Shown here: positions 44,853 to 55,696 of the stretch, piece after piece
Numbering within the stretch: the first letter of the stretch is position 1
Layout: each line of letters starts with the position of its first letter
Program-made: the position numbers and the translations under genes
The notes under the pieces: generated by a model
Told to the model about the DNA's origin: nothing
The model's input: the letters and a program-made list of their open reading frames with translations, nothing else
Databases searched by the model: none
Source: Cryptomeria japonica
Taxonomy: Eukaryota > Streptophyta > Pinopsida > Cupressales > Cupressaceae
DNA length: 60,000 bases
Direction of reading: 5' to 3'
NCBI RefSeq assembly: GCF_030272615.1
Contig: NC_081410.1
Location: forward strand, 127,784,640 to 127,844,639

Positions 44853-46125
44853 CTAATATTGTAAGAATGAAGCAAAATTCTTGCTATCTCTTTGCCTAGC
44901 GACACATAGATCCATTAGAGTTATGGGGTTGTGTATGTTGTGGGAGAAGTTTGTGATAAACTGTTTAGCTAACTCACCCCATGATCTTATTTTTGGTGGT
45001 AAATAGGAAAACCACTCCAAGGCTTGATTTCCAAGACTCTTAGGGAATAGGTCCATTAAATATGTATCTTCATTGGCTATCTTGATGCAAGTCGTAAAGA
45101 ATTTCCTAATGTGATCTCTTGGATCACCCTTTCCTCTGTACTTGTCAAACTTTGGCATCTCAAAATGTGGGAGAAAAGGTAGCATGCACATTATTTGATC
45201 AAATGGATATGAATGAAGATCTTCCATGGTATAACTTTTCTTCTTTGTCCCTAACTGCATATTGGTCATTTGTCTTTGTAGATTTTGGACTTGCCAAAAG
45301 AGAAAATCTGTTTGAGCCACTGACACATTTGGTGTGTATGTGTTTCCCACAAAAGGGTTAGTGTTGGTATACACTGGAGCTTGTTGGAATGTCAATTGAT
45401 TGTGAATTTGTGAGCTATGAGTTGCACGAGGTGTATTAAAATAGGTAAACTACATGTTGACGTTCAGTTGAGTTGTACCAATTAGATTATTTGGATCTTG
45501 GTTCAAACCTTGATTACTATAAGTCGATCCTGCTGAGACCAACATCGTTGGTTGAGATGAACTAGTTACCATTGAAAAATGAGAGGTATATGTTTGACCT
45601 TGTGTTGAGACACTTGAGGTTGTTTAGGATGTAATGTTGGCATGTGTTTGAGATGAGATGTTCACATTTGAGGATACCATTCTAGATTGTGTACCATGGT
45701 TTAAAGCTATGGTAGCTTGGGTGGATGATGCTTGTTTGCCCTAAGTTGTTCCTTGAGTAGAGATTGAGGACACAAATTGCATTTGAGATGAGTTTGGTAC
45801 TTGAATCACATTTTGGTTTAAAGTTACTCCTGTTGGTAAAATCATTGTCATATCAAAGTTTGGTGGTAACTTGGCCCCATTTTTCAATAGCATAGAAATA
45901 TATCTATCTCGTTCATGATTTAGGAGAGAATTGAGGACCATGAGAACTTGCCTATTACACAACCTCAAGCTCTTCCATTGTTAGGTTATGTTGGATTTCC
46001 TCTATCGAGGGCATGTTGTTCAAGTTTGTTGATAAGGTTTCCCTTCCTTGGAGTTATTCACGTGAATAGTTTGGCAAATTTATTGTGCTAGTTGGGTTAA
46101 ACAAAGGGTCGTTGTTTGGGTCCAT
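44853..46125 (-). pseudogene. E2 gag
   Basis: Minus strand. A start ATG at 46125 (MDPNNDPLFNPTS) opens a frame with stops. 45741-45968 contains the N-terminal motif RDRYISMLLKNGAKLPPNFDM, homologous to Tat1 (REYFLQMMAQSGAKIPHDFDM). 44853-45395 holds the gag core (PHFEMPKFDKYRGKGDPRDH, GNQALEWFSYLPPKIRSWGE). Further decayed gag and nucleocapsid sequence continues to about 43900, with stops. Confidence 0.8.
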
Positions 46126-48313
46126 CTTATTTTTAGCCTTTTGCAATCTGGTGTCGCATAGGACTTCTAAGATGACTTGAGATTCAATACCTAAGACATG
46201 TTATGATGCTCTAAGGACCTAAATGCAAGACTTGAGACCTAGGTTGAAATATGTATGAAAGCAAGACTGGACTAAGTATGAACCTAATTTGAGACTGTAT
46301 TGAGCATTAGGAAAAGGTTGTTGATATTGTTGTCATTGTAGCCTAAGTCTCTCAAGTCTTTGTTGAATGATTTCTCTTTTAGCTTCTACCTCAATATGAT
46401 GAAGTTTTTGTATATTGTCCTCTATGACGAATGTGGCTCCTATATACTCAGGGGTGTTCCTTCTTAGCCTCCAAGGAAGGTTATTAAGACCGTCAATGAT
46501 TTATTCTTGATCATCATTTGGTCCTAGATTAGGTTTTAGGAACAAGAAGAAACCATCACTTGGTAATACCATTTTGACTCATGCTTCGAGACTCCATCTA
46601 AATGAGGGATGATTCCTAAGATGAATATGCAACTGATGGGATACAAAGTTGGAGGACCAATTGGTTGATACCACTCTAGAAGTATTAAGGTTTGATGATG
46701 AACCAGACTGAGATGTTGATAGATGATACCTTATACTAGACTGATGAGTAAAGGCACCTAGTTGGATTGATGGTTGATATGAGGGTCTTTTGATCTTAGT
46801 GACTTCTTCAATCAAAAATTTGGACTTGATCCTAGGATAATGCAAGCGCTAAATGATGATTAGGCATAGACTTTTGAGACTTGAATCTAAGATGATGCAA
46901 GTGTAATAGGATGACTGTGTATGGACTATTTGATGGACTATGCAATATGAGGACTATGGACTTTGAACAAACCTTTTATTGCAAAAGATGTGAATGATAT
47001 GTTTCTATTTTGAATGTGAGAATTTTGTTTGCAGTTTGTTATTGATCGAGTTTGTTGTTTTTGTGATCTTGATTGGGTACAAATTTTCTTGTTTCAAGAG
47101 TCTTTTCAAAACATATAACACATATTGCAAAGATAGTATGGACAAATGAATTTGTTTTTGGCAACCTCTAATGGTCAGAGTTACATCTGAAAGGGCCTAG
47201 ATTAGCCCAAGATTTGACTTACTCTTATTGGTCCAAAACATAGAACGATTTAAAGATACATTGAGAATGACTTCAATCCTAGTTTGGAAAGTGGAAACCA
47301 TCCAATGGAGCCTCTACAATAGAATATAAAAAAACAAGATGATCAGATAGAGATTTTGGTAGTGCTGGATCCTCCAACATGGCACTCACTTCTTGGGCAT
47401 ACCAGATTCTCTTACTTTAAGGATCCAGAGATCTTATAACTAGGCCATTCTCATCTCATTTTGAAGGGTACATGAGAGGTATCTATGGGGTACGTTCCAC
47501 ACACCTTGGACCATTAAATGTAAGGATTTTTGGATACTAAAAACAACTGGCTTGTAGTAATGTTCTGAGGGATCCCATTCCAACAACGGATTATCGAAGC
47601 AAGCTACTTAAGACTTTAATTGAGCTTATCAGTACAGAGAAGGCCTCCACATAAGTTGAATTCACTCAACACTTCAGCTGCCTAACCAATGTATTTATAT
47701 AGCGACTCAAAAATAGCGCTCAAGATCCTGCTGGGAGAGATGATATCCCCAATGTAACTAAATTTGAAATACCCTTGTGATGTGATGAAATCCCCTATCA
47801 AAGATATCCATCTACTACAAAAGAAAATGTGGGTGTCGTTATCACCTTTCCCTCTCTCGCAGGACCCTAAAAAGCAAGTGGAAAGGTACTCAATGCAACA
47901 GTGGGTCCACCCTACAAATTGAGCAAGCGCTCAAGAGATGGAAAACAAAAGTTCATTTCCTTTAAAGATAGCAATTTTTGAGCTAATCTAATCAAAAGGC
48001 AGATTCATGTCCATTCATTAAACCCAAATTGAAGTGTGAGGTAACATGCATTCATATGTCCTTTTTAGTGCACCAAATTGAAGTGTGAATTGCACCATGT
48101 CCATTTTATTACACTAAATTGAAGCGTGAAATTGCTAAAAGGAAAACAAACACATCTTGCAAGAAAAAGAGTTAGTAGCTTGATTTAAGTCTTTGGCCGA
48201 TCGAAATGTCTAGTCTATTACCTTTTCCACATGTTGTAGACAAACCATTAGTAGCACCGAAAAATCAAATCACGGATAAGGCACAAAGATAGAATGAAAC
48301 CAATGATTACCAG

Positions 48314-48440
48314 TCTTATGTGAAACATAAATTTAACACATGCAACATAGTAAATGAATGCATGCAACACAATGTTTGGATGATTGTGAAATATTGATTG
48401 AACACATGCAAAACACCAACTGAATGCATGTGGAACACTT
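48314..48440 (-). repeat. E2 leader array B (GCATGTGTT-type words)
   Basis: On the plus strand: AACACATGCAACA, GAATGCATGCAACAC, TTGTGAAATATTGATT, AACACATGCAAAACAC, GAATGCATGTGGAACAC. On the element strand these read GTGTTTTGCATGTGTT and similar, the same word family as 19454-19690. About five copies. Confidence 0.6.
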
Positions 48441-48837
48441 TTTTGTGTAAAAAATGAAAAAACTAGATCCTATAAAATAGAGGGTTAAAATTCACTAATT
48501 ATTATCATATTCCTAATCCAACTCCCTTTATCATTCCATATTTCATTATATAGGCTTGGACATGTCTTTGATACTAAAAATAGGCGATCTGCAACTCAGG
48601 CTCATTTAGTTTGCATTCCACATACAAGGTTTTATGATAATGTCTCTACAAACGTGTGTATTCTGTTTGTTGTCTAGAACCTGCAATTATGACTCTTACC
48701 CTGCAACCCATGAGGTTAGATGCATTTTAAATGAAATCTATAATTGATTAGCAAACTTTTTAGAATTATGAAAAAACTAGAGATGACATAGTAACTAACA
48801 GAAACGAGCTAAATGCCTTACTCTGTGTTTACCTTGG

Positions 48838-48957
48838 ACGAATGCAAAACACTCGAGACACGAATGCAAAACACAATCTCAACATATGCGAAATACCATA
48901 CGAGTGCATGCGAAATACTGTTCATACGTATGTGAAAACATGTGTGCAAATGTGAAG
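48838..48957 (-). repeat. E2 leader array A (TTTYGCATNNGT words)
   Basis: On the plus strand: ACGAATGCAAAACAC (twice), ACATATGCGAAATAC, GTGCATGCGAAATAC, ACGTATGTGAAAAC, GTGCAAATGTGAAGA. On the element strand these are TTTTGCATTCGT, TTTCGCATATGT, TTTCACATACGT. Complementary in the element RNA to the PMD-intron array at 19454-19690. Confidence 0.65.
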
Positions 48958-49039
48958 ATCCGTACGTTGTATCTGCAAAAACATAGAAAAAAGATACAAA
49001 AGTTAGGTTGTTGTTGATTCATGTTGGGTTCATCAGATG

Positions 49040-50024
49040 TGTTACTGTAAAATTCATCATTGGTAATTAGAATAATAGGAAAATCATGAATCTTATCTAA
49101 TTAAAGAAGTTGATAACATCAATAAAAGCATACAATCAAGACAACAAGGCTATAGATAAATTCAATCAAAACTCCCTATTTCATAGACACAAGTCACTTC
49201 CATTATCCTTTTGCTTCTCGTGGCATGATGGCTCTCAGTATTGCGCTTCTATTTTGCATAAGATTGACACAAGAATTCAAAGTTTGTGATTGTTGAAAAT
49301 GGGAGATTGATGTTCAATTTATAGATTTAGGGAGGAGATTGATTGAGAGGTGGAACTGAAATGAGCTTAAAAGATGATTGCTAATTGAACTGAATTGATT
49401 GAGAGATAAACTCATTTGATTGATGAGTCAATTGAATAGATTGATTAGTTAACCGAGTTAACTAATTTGATTGCCTTGTTAGAAAATGTGATTTGGAGTT
49501 AGAAAAGGTGATTGAAGAGTGAATTGATTTAACTGGGGAGATAAGTGAATTGGTTAATCAGTTAGGATTTTAGCATGTGCTGTAGAAAATTGATTTGAAA
49601 TTCAATTTTTATTTTCATTTGAGTTGAATTTAGATTTTCAAAATCACAAAATTGAAATGCACATTTGTTGAAATCAGAATTTGGGGAATTTTGAATTTTG
49701 AATATAAAAATAATGAATTAGATAATTAAAAAATTTAAAGAAATTATTTAATAATTAGAAATTGAATTTAATTAAATAATCTTTATTATTTAATTAAAGG
49801 TGTTAATTTGAAATTAATTAAATATAAATATTTAATTAATTATAAGAGAGGCGATTAATTGATTAAATGACTAGAGGAGAAATAGAATAATTAGTAATGT
49901 GGATTTGATGATTAAATTTGTTCAGAAGAATAAGAATTAACTTAATTGAATAACTATAGAATTATTTAACTAATAAAGATGAATAATTAGCATGTTAGTG
50001 ATGAGACATTTTTAGGTGTCTATA
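49040..50024 (-). repeat. E2 5' LTR
   Basis: Partner of 17964-18967 with clear divergence (scattered substitutions and indels, 985 against 1004 bases). The outer end reads GTGTCTATA where the other LTR has GTCTACA, so the terminal TG of the minus-strand LTR has mutated to TA. To its right M1 gag resumes at 50025. Confidence 0.85.
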
Positions 50025-50320
50025 GATGGCTTTGTATATTTTGCAACTTCTAAAAGACTCCCCTTCTCATGTGTGGACACCGAACCCGACAATTTCCCTA
50101 CAAGTAATCTAATCACTTCTTTGGTTTCCGCCAGGATTTCTACAATTTTCCTTTGACCATTTTGGAGTTCTTGGAGGAAATTCTTATGTATTCCCTTAGT
50201 GTCATCCATTCTCACTTTCTTCAAAGCTTCTATTTTAGTTTGTTCTTTTAAAGAACTATGTAAAAGTCCTTTATTCATCTCTCGTTGTATATACCTTCTT
50301 CCTCTTTCAACAGGATGCAT
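50025..50320 (-). pseudogene. M1 gag, N-terminal part
   Basis: Minus strand, open for about 98 codons from MHPVERGRRYIQREMNKG to the E2 boundary. It has a coiled-coil-like, Lys/Glu-rich composition (LQNGQRKIVEILAETKEVIR), as at the start of chromovirus gag. It lies just after the primer site and is cut at 50025 by E2. The remainder is at 17963 and below. Confidence 0.65.
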
Positions 50321-50355
50321 AAATTCTATTACATCCTCAAGATGGAAAGATCAAA

Positions 50356-50367
50356 TCTCTAATACCA
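50356..50367 (-). other. M1 primer-binding site
   Basis: On the minus strand TGGTATTAGAGA starts one base after the LTR end. It matches the initiator-methionine tRNA site TGGTATCAGAGC with a C-to-T change in the middle and one end mismatch. Confidence 0.7.
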
Positions 50368-50368
50368 T

Positions 50369-51195
50369 TGTAATGTCCATTTTTGCAATTTTATATTAGA
50401 TCTAAAAACTAAACTTCATTTCAACTCAAATTTTCAAAATACACTAAATAGGGAAATTGGGTATACCAAAAATCTCTCCAAATAATAACTAAATATTTTT
50501 GAAACTTAATGCAACCAATGTAGAACATATAAATTGTTTTGGGGATGGTTTTTACATCCTATTTTTCTCATAAATACATCATATAAAAGTAATATATTTT
50601 TACTACATAATACATCATATAAAATCCAAAATTTGGAGCTCAAACATAGGAATAAATAATTGCGACTTCTAGATAAACTCCCCAAATTTTAGATATGTTC
50701 TTAGAAATAAACCATATGAGAAAAAACTCAAATAAGAGTAAATCCATGGCCTCAATGCTAACATGGGTTTAATCATTACAAGAAATACATATCACACAAA
50801 TACTTGCAATCCTAGAGCTACTCGACAACACAAAATGCATAAAAACTCCACCTAATTCATTACCAAAGATCTAGAACATATAATATCTAATCTTAACATG
50901 AAATGAAAACAAAAAATATAGAAATGCAAACTCACACAAACCCACAACTAAACCCTTAGAAACTGTTGAAATAAACTAATGAAATTAATACCAATCTGTG
51001 CAATGGAAAACTCTCTATGGGATTCCACTTGATAGAGCCTCAACATATCATCATTAGCCTTCCTAAAAACATTCAAACTCTATTTATTTAGTCTCCTTTA
51101 CATTTTTAATAGCCTTTGAAGTAAAATGAAATAATGAGCAAATATCAAGTCAATAAACTAAGAAATGGTACCAAATCCCTCTAAATAACATTCAT
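50369..51195 (-). repeat. M1 5' LTR, truncated
   Basis: Matches the first 870 bases of the 3' LTR at 5122 (TGTAATGTCC..., TAATATTAGATCT-like, CCTAGAGCTA, ...GAAATGGTACCAAA...CTCTAAATAA). Similarity ends near 51195, in ATTCATACTAAAAAACATG. The last 350 bases of the LTR are missing, replaced by an unrelated GC-richer segment. Confidence 0.8.
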
Positions 51196-52480
51196 ACTAA
51201 AAAACATGTGCGTATCTCTATGGAGCGGAGAGCGGGAAACGGAGGTGAAGGGGGTCACATTGAAACTATAAGCAATGATGGAGAAGGCAACGATGAGGAA
51301 GATGGAGATCGGTTGGTGTCTCTCGGTGTTGGGCGGGCCTCTCTTTTTGTGCCTTGGATTAGACTTTGTATCTTTCTCTCAAGCTTCTTTGAGGCGGGGG
51401 TTTGGTCTCCTGTGTGCCTTTGGCCCTACGCTGGGCACGGGCCTTGCCGGACCTTCTTCCTTGTTCTTTTTGCGGTTGCTTCTGTGGATCACTTTGTTGT
51501 GGTTGACAACTATGTTCGGGGTGGTTTCGATTGCTTCTCCCAGCTTGGCTTCCCTCTTTCGGTCGAGTCTGGGGCTTCTTTGGTGGTGAAGAGTTTTTGG
51601 GTGGCAGCTAATGTGGCCTCTGTGAGTGGGGTTTTCTCTCACACTGCGGTGTGGTTCAGACTCTTCACTCGGTCTGTTCATTGCATCCTTGTTGTTGGGA
51701 TTTGTTCCTAGCAGAGCGTATTTGGGGATCCCTTTCTGTCTACTCTTTTATCTTGTGCTCCCTATTCTGGACGTGGGTCAAAGGCCATGTTTTGGCTTTT
51801 GGATGGATTTTTTGCTGAGGTAGCTATTATGGTGCCTTGTTCTTTTGTGTCCTGCAGTTTATTGGTTGGGAATTGCACTAGAGCTTGTTCATGGAATGGA
51901 GTTTTCCTCCTTTTGTGATTGCAGTTGTTGTTCTTGCGGATTGTCTTCTTCCTCTATGTGCTTCCGCTCTTTGCTTCTTTGTCGCTTGGTCTATTGAGGT
52001 GACCCAGTCTCCTATAGAGGTAGAGATTTGTCCTGATGACTGTTCCAGGAGTGTCTACGGGGAGAAGTGCTTGGTGTGTGGTATTCTGTTTCCATCTTTG
52101 GTTTTGGGAGCCAAGGTAAAACTCAGTCTATGTGGTTTGGGGAGCCAGTCAGAACCCCTTTTTGGTTGTGGGAGAGTTTTAAAACCCACATTATCAGGTA
52201 ATGGGAGCCTGACAAAACCCATTTTTAAGGACCTCAGGATTTTGATGGATGAGTATGTGATATGTATTGTTCATCCTCCTCCGATCCCTATTGAGGTGGT
52301 GATTATGGAGAGCTCTCTATTTTCAGCCATGTTCATGTTCCTCCTGGTTGAGGGAGCCAGTAAAAACCCTCCTCCGTTAGTTATTTTTATGGCTAACTGG
52401 GTGATTGTTGCCAGTTTTAAAGGGCAGTTTCTTTTGGCTAAGGTGTGATGGGTTTGGGTGCCTAATGTCAGGTTGTGGGT
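51196..52480. other. Unclassified GC-richer segment
   Basis: Base composition changes sharply at both ends (GC and T rich against AT-rich flanks). Open frames exist on the plus strand at 51208-51711 and 51885-52448 and on the minus strand at 51379-51681, but none shows a domain, so none is called. Between 52106 and 52369 a word GGGAGCC-x-AAAACCC recurs five times (52106, 52139, 52170, 52203, 52352). It could be the 5' part of a non-LTR element or captured host sequence; neither is supported by a domain. It joins the truncated M1 LTR on the left and the truncated Copia2 RT on the right. Confidence 0.4.
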
Positions 52481-54290
52481 GAGAGTAGCCTTTTGCAACC
52501 AACCTTGCTTTATACTTCTCAATGCTTCCATCTGAACCAATCTTTTTCTTGAACACCCATTTGCAACCAACAAGCTTCCATCCTTTAGGCAATGGTACAA
52601 GATCCCATGTATCATTCTTTTTCAAAGATGTCATTTCTTCTTCCATAGCAATCTTCCAGGATTCTACATCATTCATACCTGATGCCTCTTCTATAGTTTT
52701 CAGTTCATCCACATTAGTATTCAAAGCAAAAATGCATCTTCAATCATCAGGTGAATACCTTTCAGGTGGTTCTTCCTCCTCTTCTAAAGATTCAGAGCTA
52801 GACGAGCTCTCCTCAACTTCTTGCCTATCTAGGGATCTTGATTCAACTCTTTCAAGTGTAGAAGGAAATTGAATCACATCTTCCTTTTTAGTTTGTTTTG
52901 GCTGTAATGTAACAGGAGGAGACTTAATTTCTCTAAAAGTAGCACTTCTACTATGAATTACCTTTTGTGCAACAGGGTCCCAAATCTTGTATCCTTTCAC
53001 ACCATAACTATACCCGATGAAGATATATTTCACTTTGTTCTCCAACGTTGTCTGCTTCTCCTTTGGCACATGTGCATATGCCTTGCAACCAAAAACTCTA
53101 AGATGTCTCAATGAAGGCTTCTGACCCGACCATGCTTCCATAGGCGTTTTATCAACAAGAGCTGATGTAGGGGACCTGCTAATCAGGTAGCAAGTAGTGG
53201 CAACAACTTCAACCCAAAACTTGTATTCTAGACCAACACCACTCAGCATACTGCTAACCTTCTCCATCAGTGTCATGTTCATTCTTTCTACAACTCCATT
53301 CTCTTGTGGAGAATACTGGGTTGTCTTCTGTCTGTTAATGCCACAATATTTATAGAATCTATCAAAATCATTAGAGCAAAATTCACCACCATTATCAATC
53401 CTCAAACTTTTATTTTTCTTTCTAGTATGCAACTCAACCATTTCTTTAAATTCTTTAAATCGACTGAAAACTTCAAATTTACTCTTTAGAACATATGCCC
53501 ATGTCCTTCTACGAAAACCAACAATAAATGAAACATAATACGTGGATTTTCCAATCGAAGGAACATCTACAGGACCAAACACATCAGAATGAATAAGATC
53601 CAAAACACCACAAGTTTTATGAGAACTCGAGCAAAATTGGACGCGGTTTTGTTTTCCATAAATGCAATGCTCACAAAAATCAATGTCAAGATTACAATCA
53701 TTCAAACCTTCAACAAGGTTTTTATTTTTCAAGGTCCTTAGAACCTTTTCTCAAATGTGGCCAAGCCTTTAGTGCCATAACATAGTCTTCTCTATAGGTA
53801 ACTTTTCTTCAGAAGAAAGAGCACCCTTAGGTTCCCAAAAGCCATTTCCATCTGCTAAAGGTGAAACCCTCAAATCTTCCACATATTTACTTTTTACAGA
53901 AGTGCTATTACAATCATCAGTGTATGTGTCTAGTTTGTACAAAGTGTCGAACCTCACACCTATAGCAATTACCATAGCACCCTTAATCATCTTACATCTT
54001 GCTTCAGAAAAGACTACCTGCACACCCGCATCTATCAGTTTGCTCACAGATAACAGATTTCATTTTAAACCAGGGATATGCAGGACACCATTAATCCTTT
54101 TTATTCTACCATCATAAAACCTGATTCTAACTTTACCTCGACCAACAATGTCTAAATGTGAATCATCACCCAAGTATACCTTACCTCCATTAAATTCTTC
54201 ATATCCAGAAAACCAATCTCTATTGGCAGTCATATGAAAAGATGCACTTGAGTCAATTAACCAGACATCATTACCTGCATGAGTCGCCAA
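52480..54290 (-). pseudogene. Copia2 protease, integrase and RT start
   Basis: Minus strand. Protease WLIDSSASFHMTANRDWF (54060-54290), where the usual DSGAS reads DSSAS. Then VLHIPGL, the integrase zinc finger (LGHI...CEHCIYGKQ) and the core: HSDVFGPV, LRIDNGGEFCSNDF and YSPQENGVVERMN, with both Asp and the Glu present. 52740-53732 is open for 330 codons, including the GKNP-type region and an acidic linker. RT begins SWKIAMEEEMTSLKKNDTWD ... GCKWVFKKK ... YKARLVAKGYS and then stops at the junction. Stops near 53750-53770 and 54055 break the frame. Confidence 0.85.
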
Positions 54291-55115
54291 AGTCGCAATG
54301 AATGCATCACCATCTTCCTTCTCGAAATCAGAATCAGAATCAATCTTCTTCTTTTTCTTCTTCTTTTCTTCTTTGCAGTCCTTGCAGATGTGATCTGGTT
54401 TTCCACAATTCTAGCAAATGACTTTGGACTTTCCAGGAGATTTTGATCTCCCTTTCGATTTGGACTTATTGTGCTTCTCATTCTTCTTTCCTTTCTTCTC
54501 CTTAGGTCTTCCACAAATAGTTAGGGCTTCCTTCGAACTGTGGGATATCTTCCTTCGCATCTCTTCACCAGGTAGGGCACCCACCACATCTTCAGACTTC
54601 AAAACAATAGAAGTACTACTGATAGCCATAACAAGAGAATCCCATGAATCAGGCAAAGAACAAAGCAAGATATGGAATTTCTCCTCTTTGTTCATCTTAA
54701 CACCAACATATACTAATTGAGCCACCAACATATTGAATGCTTCCAAGTGGTCTGCAACTCGTCCACCCTCTTCCATCTTCAAGGAATACAATTTCTTCCT
54801 CAAGAAAATCTGATTTAATAAAGATTTCTCTTGATACGTTTCGCCAAGATTATCTCATAGTTTCTTTGTAGTGTTTTCTTCATGGACATTGATCAGAATA
54901 GAGTCTGTTAGGCACAATCTGATCAGAACCTTGGCTTTTCGGTCCATAACATCATATTAAGCCACCATAGTAGGATCTGAGGGCCTTTGGACATTCACAT
55001 CAGCAACATCCCATAGATCTCGATCTATTAGCATATCTTCCATCTCCAGCTTCCACATCTCAAAATTCGTTCCATTAAATTTCTCCACCTCTATTTTCCC
55101 TGACGAACTTGCCAT
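54291..55115 (-). pseudogene. Copia2 gag
   Basis: Minus strand from ATG at 55115. N-terminal motif NGTNFEMWKLEMEDMLIDRDLW, then (open from 54803) RKKLYSLKMEEGGRVADHLE and LLCSLPDSWDSLVMAI, a Lys/Ser-rich tail and a zinc knuckle NCGKPDHICKDC whose first Cys is followed by a TAG (CAG to TAG). Two further stops precede 54803. This is UBN2-type gag as in Tork/Tnt1 elements. Confidence 0.8.
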
Positions 55116-55227
55116 CTAAAAATTCTTGCAACAAGATCAAAAAGTGTCTTCTGCACAAGCTCCCACTAAAATCTGGAATAGTTCAAAAAATTCAACAACC
55201 CACAATTGAAACCAAAGGTGATCAAGC

Positions 55228-55238
55228 TTTGATACCAC
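55228..55238 (-). other. Copia2 primer-binding site
   Basis: On the minus strand TGGTATCAAAGC follows the LTR end (CCTTACA) after one base. It is the initiator-methionine type, identical to that of Copia1. Confidence 0.75.
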
Positions 55239-55239
55239 T

Positions 55240-55696
55240 TGTAAGGAAGTTAAGCAGTGGAAAAACTTCCTACACTAATCTTGAGAGGAGGGTAATGTAA
55301 TTTTTTTTACAGATCTTTACAACAGTTATAGAAAACATAAATATATATAATAACATTCAAACCATAACATAGTGATTTATGTGGGGAAAACCCTTTTGGG
55401 AGAAAAACCCCACACTCCAAAAGCAACCCAATATATTATTCAACAATCAAAACATATTACAATATACTTGCAAAGCAAGCTCTTCGCAGGAGTACCACTA
55501 ATCAGAGATTCAAAGGTAAATCAACAGCCATAAGACTCTTACACACAACCTCTATCTCACGCACCTCATATATAGGAGATACAATACAAGAAACTGTCAA
55601 ACGATATTACAAAACCATGGGCTAAAACCACCCAATAAGATATAACCAACCTTATCTCCCTTCTAGATGCCCTATGACGTGTCTCTTCCTTTTTAC
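55240..55696 (-). repeat. Copia2 5' LTR
   Basis: Plus-strand start TGTAAGGAAG; the likely end is CTTCCTTTTTACA at 55696, giving matching inverted ends (TGTAAGGAAG and TGTAAAAAGGAAG). It contains CATATATAGG (minus CCTATATATG, a TATA box) near 55566 and the GTTTTCCCCACATAAATCAC tract typical of copia LTRs. A longer LTR to 56096 is possible but less likely. Confidence 0.65.

Larger units (their letters stand above)
46126..49039 (-). other. E2 5' leader
   Basis: Long non-coding leader between the 5' LTR and gag. It shares AGAAGTGAGTGCCA (47380-47393, minus) with the Tat1 leader and contains two word arrays, listed separately. 48010-48140 has three copies of AATTGAAGYGTGA about 60 bases apart. 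The frame 46579-46845 has no domain and is not called. No clear primer site was found next to the LTR; CTGATGAACCC follows it on the minus strand and may be a decayed one. Confidence 0.55.
17964..50024 (-). mobile_element. E2: Tat-lineage Ty3/gypsy element, minus strand, about 32 kb with nested insert
   Basis: Bounded by related LTRs at 17964-18967 and 49040-50024. On the minus strand the order is leader (46126-49039), gag, protease, G-patch, RT, RNase H, second (archaeal-type) RNase H and integrase (ending near 38580), then a gene-poor stretch, an antisense PMD gene and the 3' LTR. The dual RNase H and very long 3' region fit the Tat/Ogre lineage. Without the nested Tat1 the element is about 15.6 kb. 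It sits in M1 gag, whose two halves flank it. The target duplication is unclear: GAGGA outside the left end, GATGG outside the right; at best CATC overlaps the LTR end. Confidence 0.8.
5122..51195 (-). mobile_element. M1: Ty3/gypsy chromovirus, heavily nested and decayed
   Basis: A minus-strand element reconstructed from pieces: 5' LTR 50369-51195 (truncated), iMet-type primer site, gag (50320 down to 50025, then 17963 to about 16942), protease (16594-16878), RT (about 15640-16365), RNase H (15207-15437), integrase plus chromodomain (about 6350-7742) and 3' LTR (5122-6341). The order PR-RT-RH-INT-chromodomain defines a chromovirus. It is interrupted by Copia1 between RNase H and integrase and by E2 within gag. 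Every domain carries stops or lost catalytic residues, so the element is dead. It is the oldest member of the stack because the others lie inside it. Confidence 0.8.
52480..55696 (-). mobile_element. Copia2: truncated Ty1/copia (Tork-like) element
   Basis: Minus-strand element with 5' LTR 55240-55696, primer site, gag, protease, integrase and the first part of RT. It breaks off at 52480 just after KARLVAKGYS, so most of RT, RNase H and the 3' LTR are lost. The short LTR with the CTCCCAAAAGGGTTTTCCCC tract and the gag start MASSSGKIEVEKFNGTNFEM are typical of the Tork branch. No target duplication can be tested. Confidence 0.85.

Noticed and set aside
51208-52448. Open frames of 167 and 187 codons in the GC-richer segment
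   Set aside because: No domain, opposite-strand frames of similar length, and hydrophobic bias explained by T/G-rich composition.
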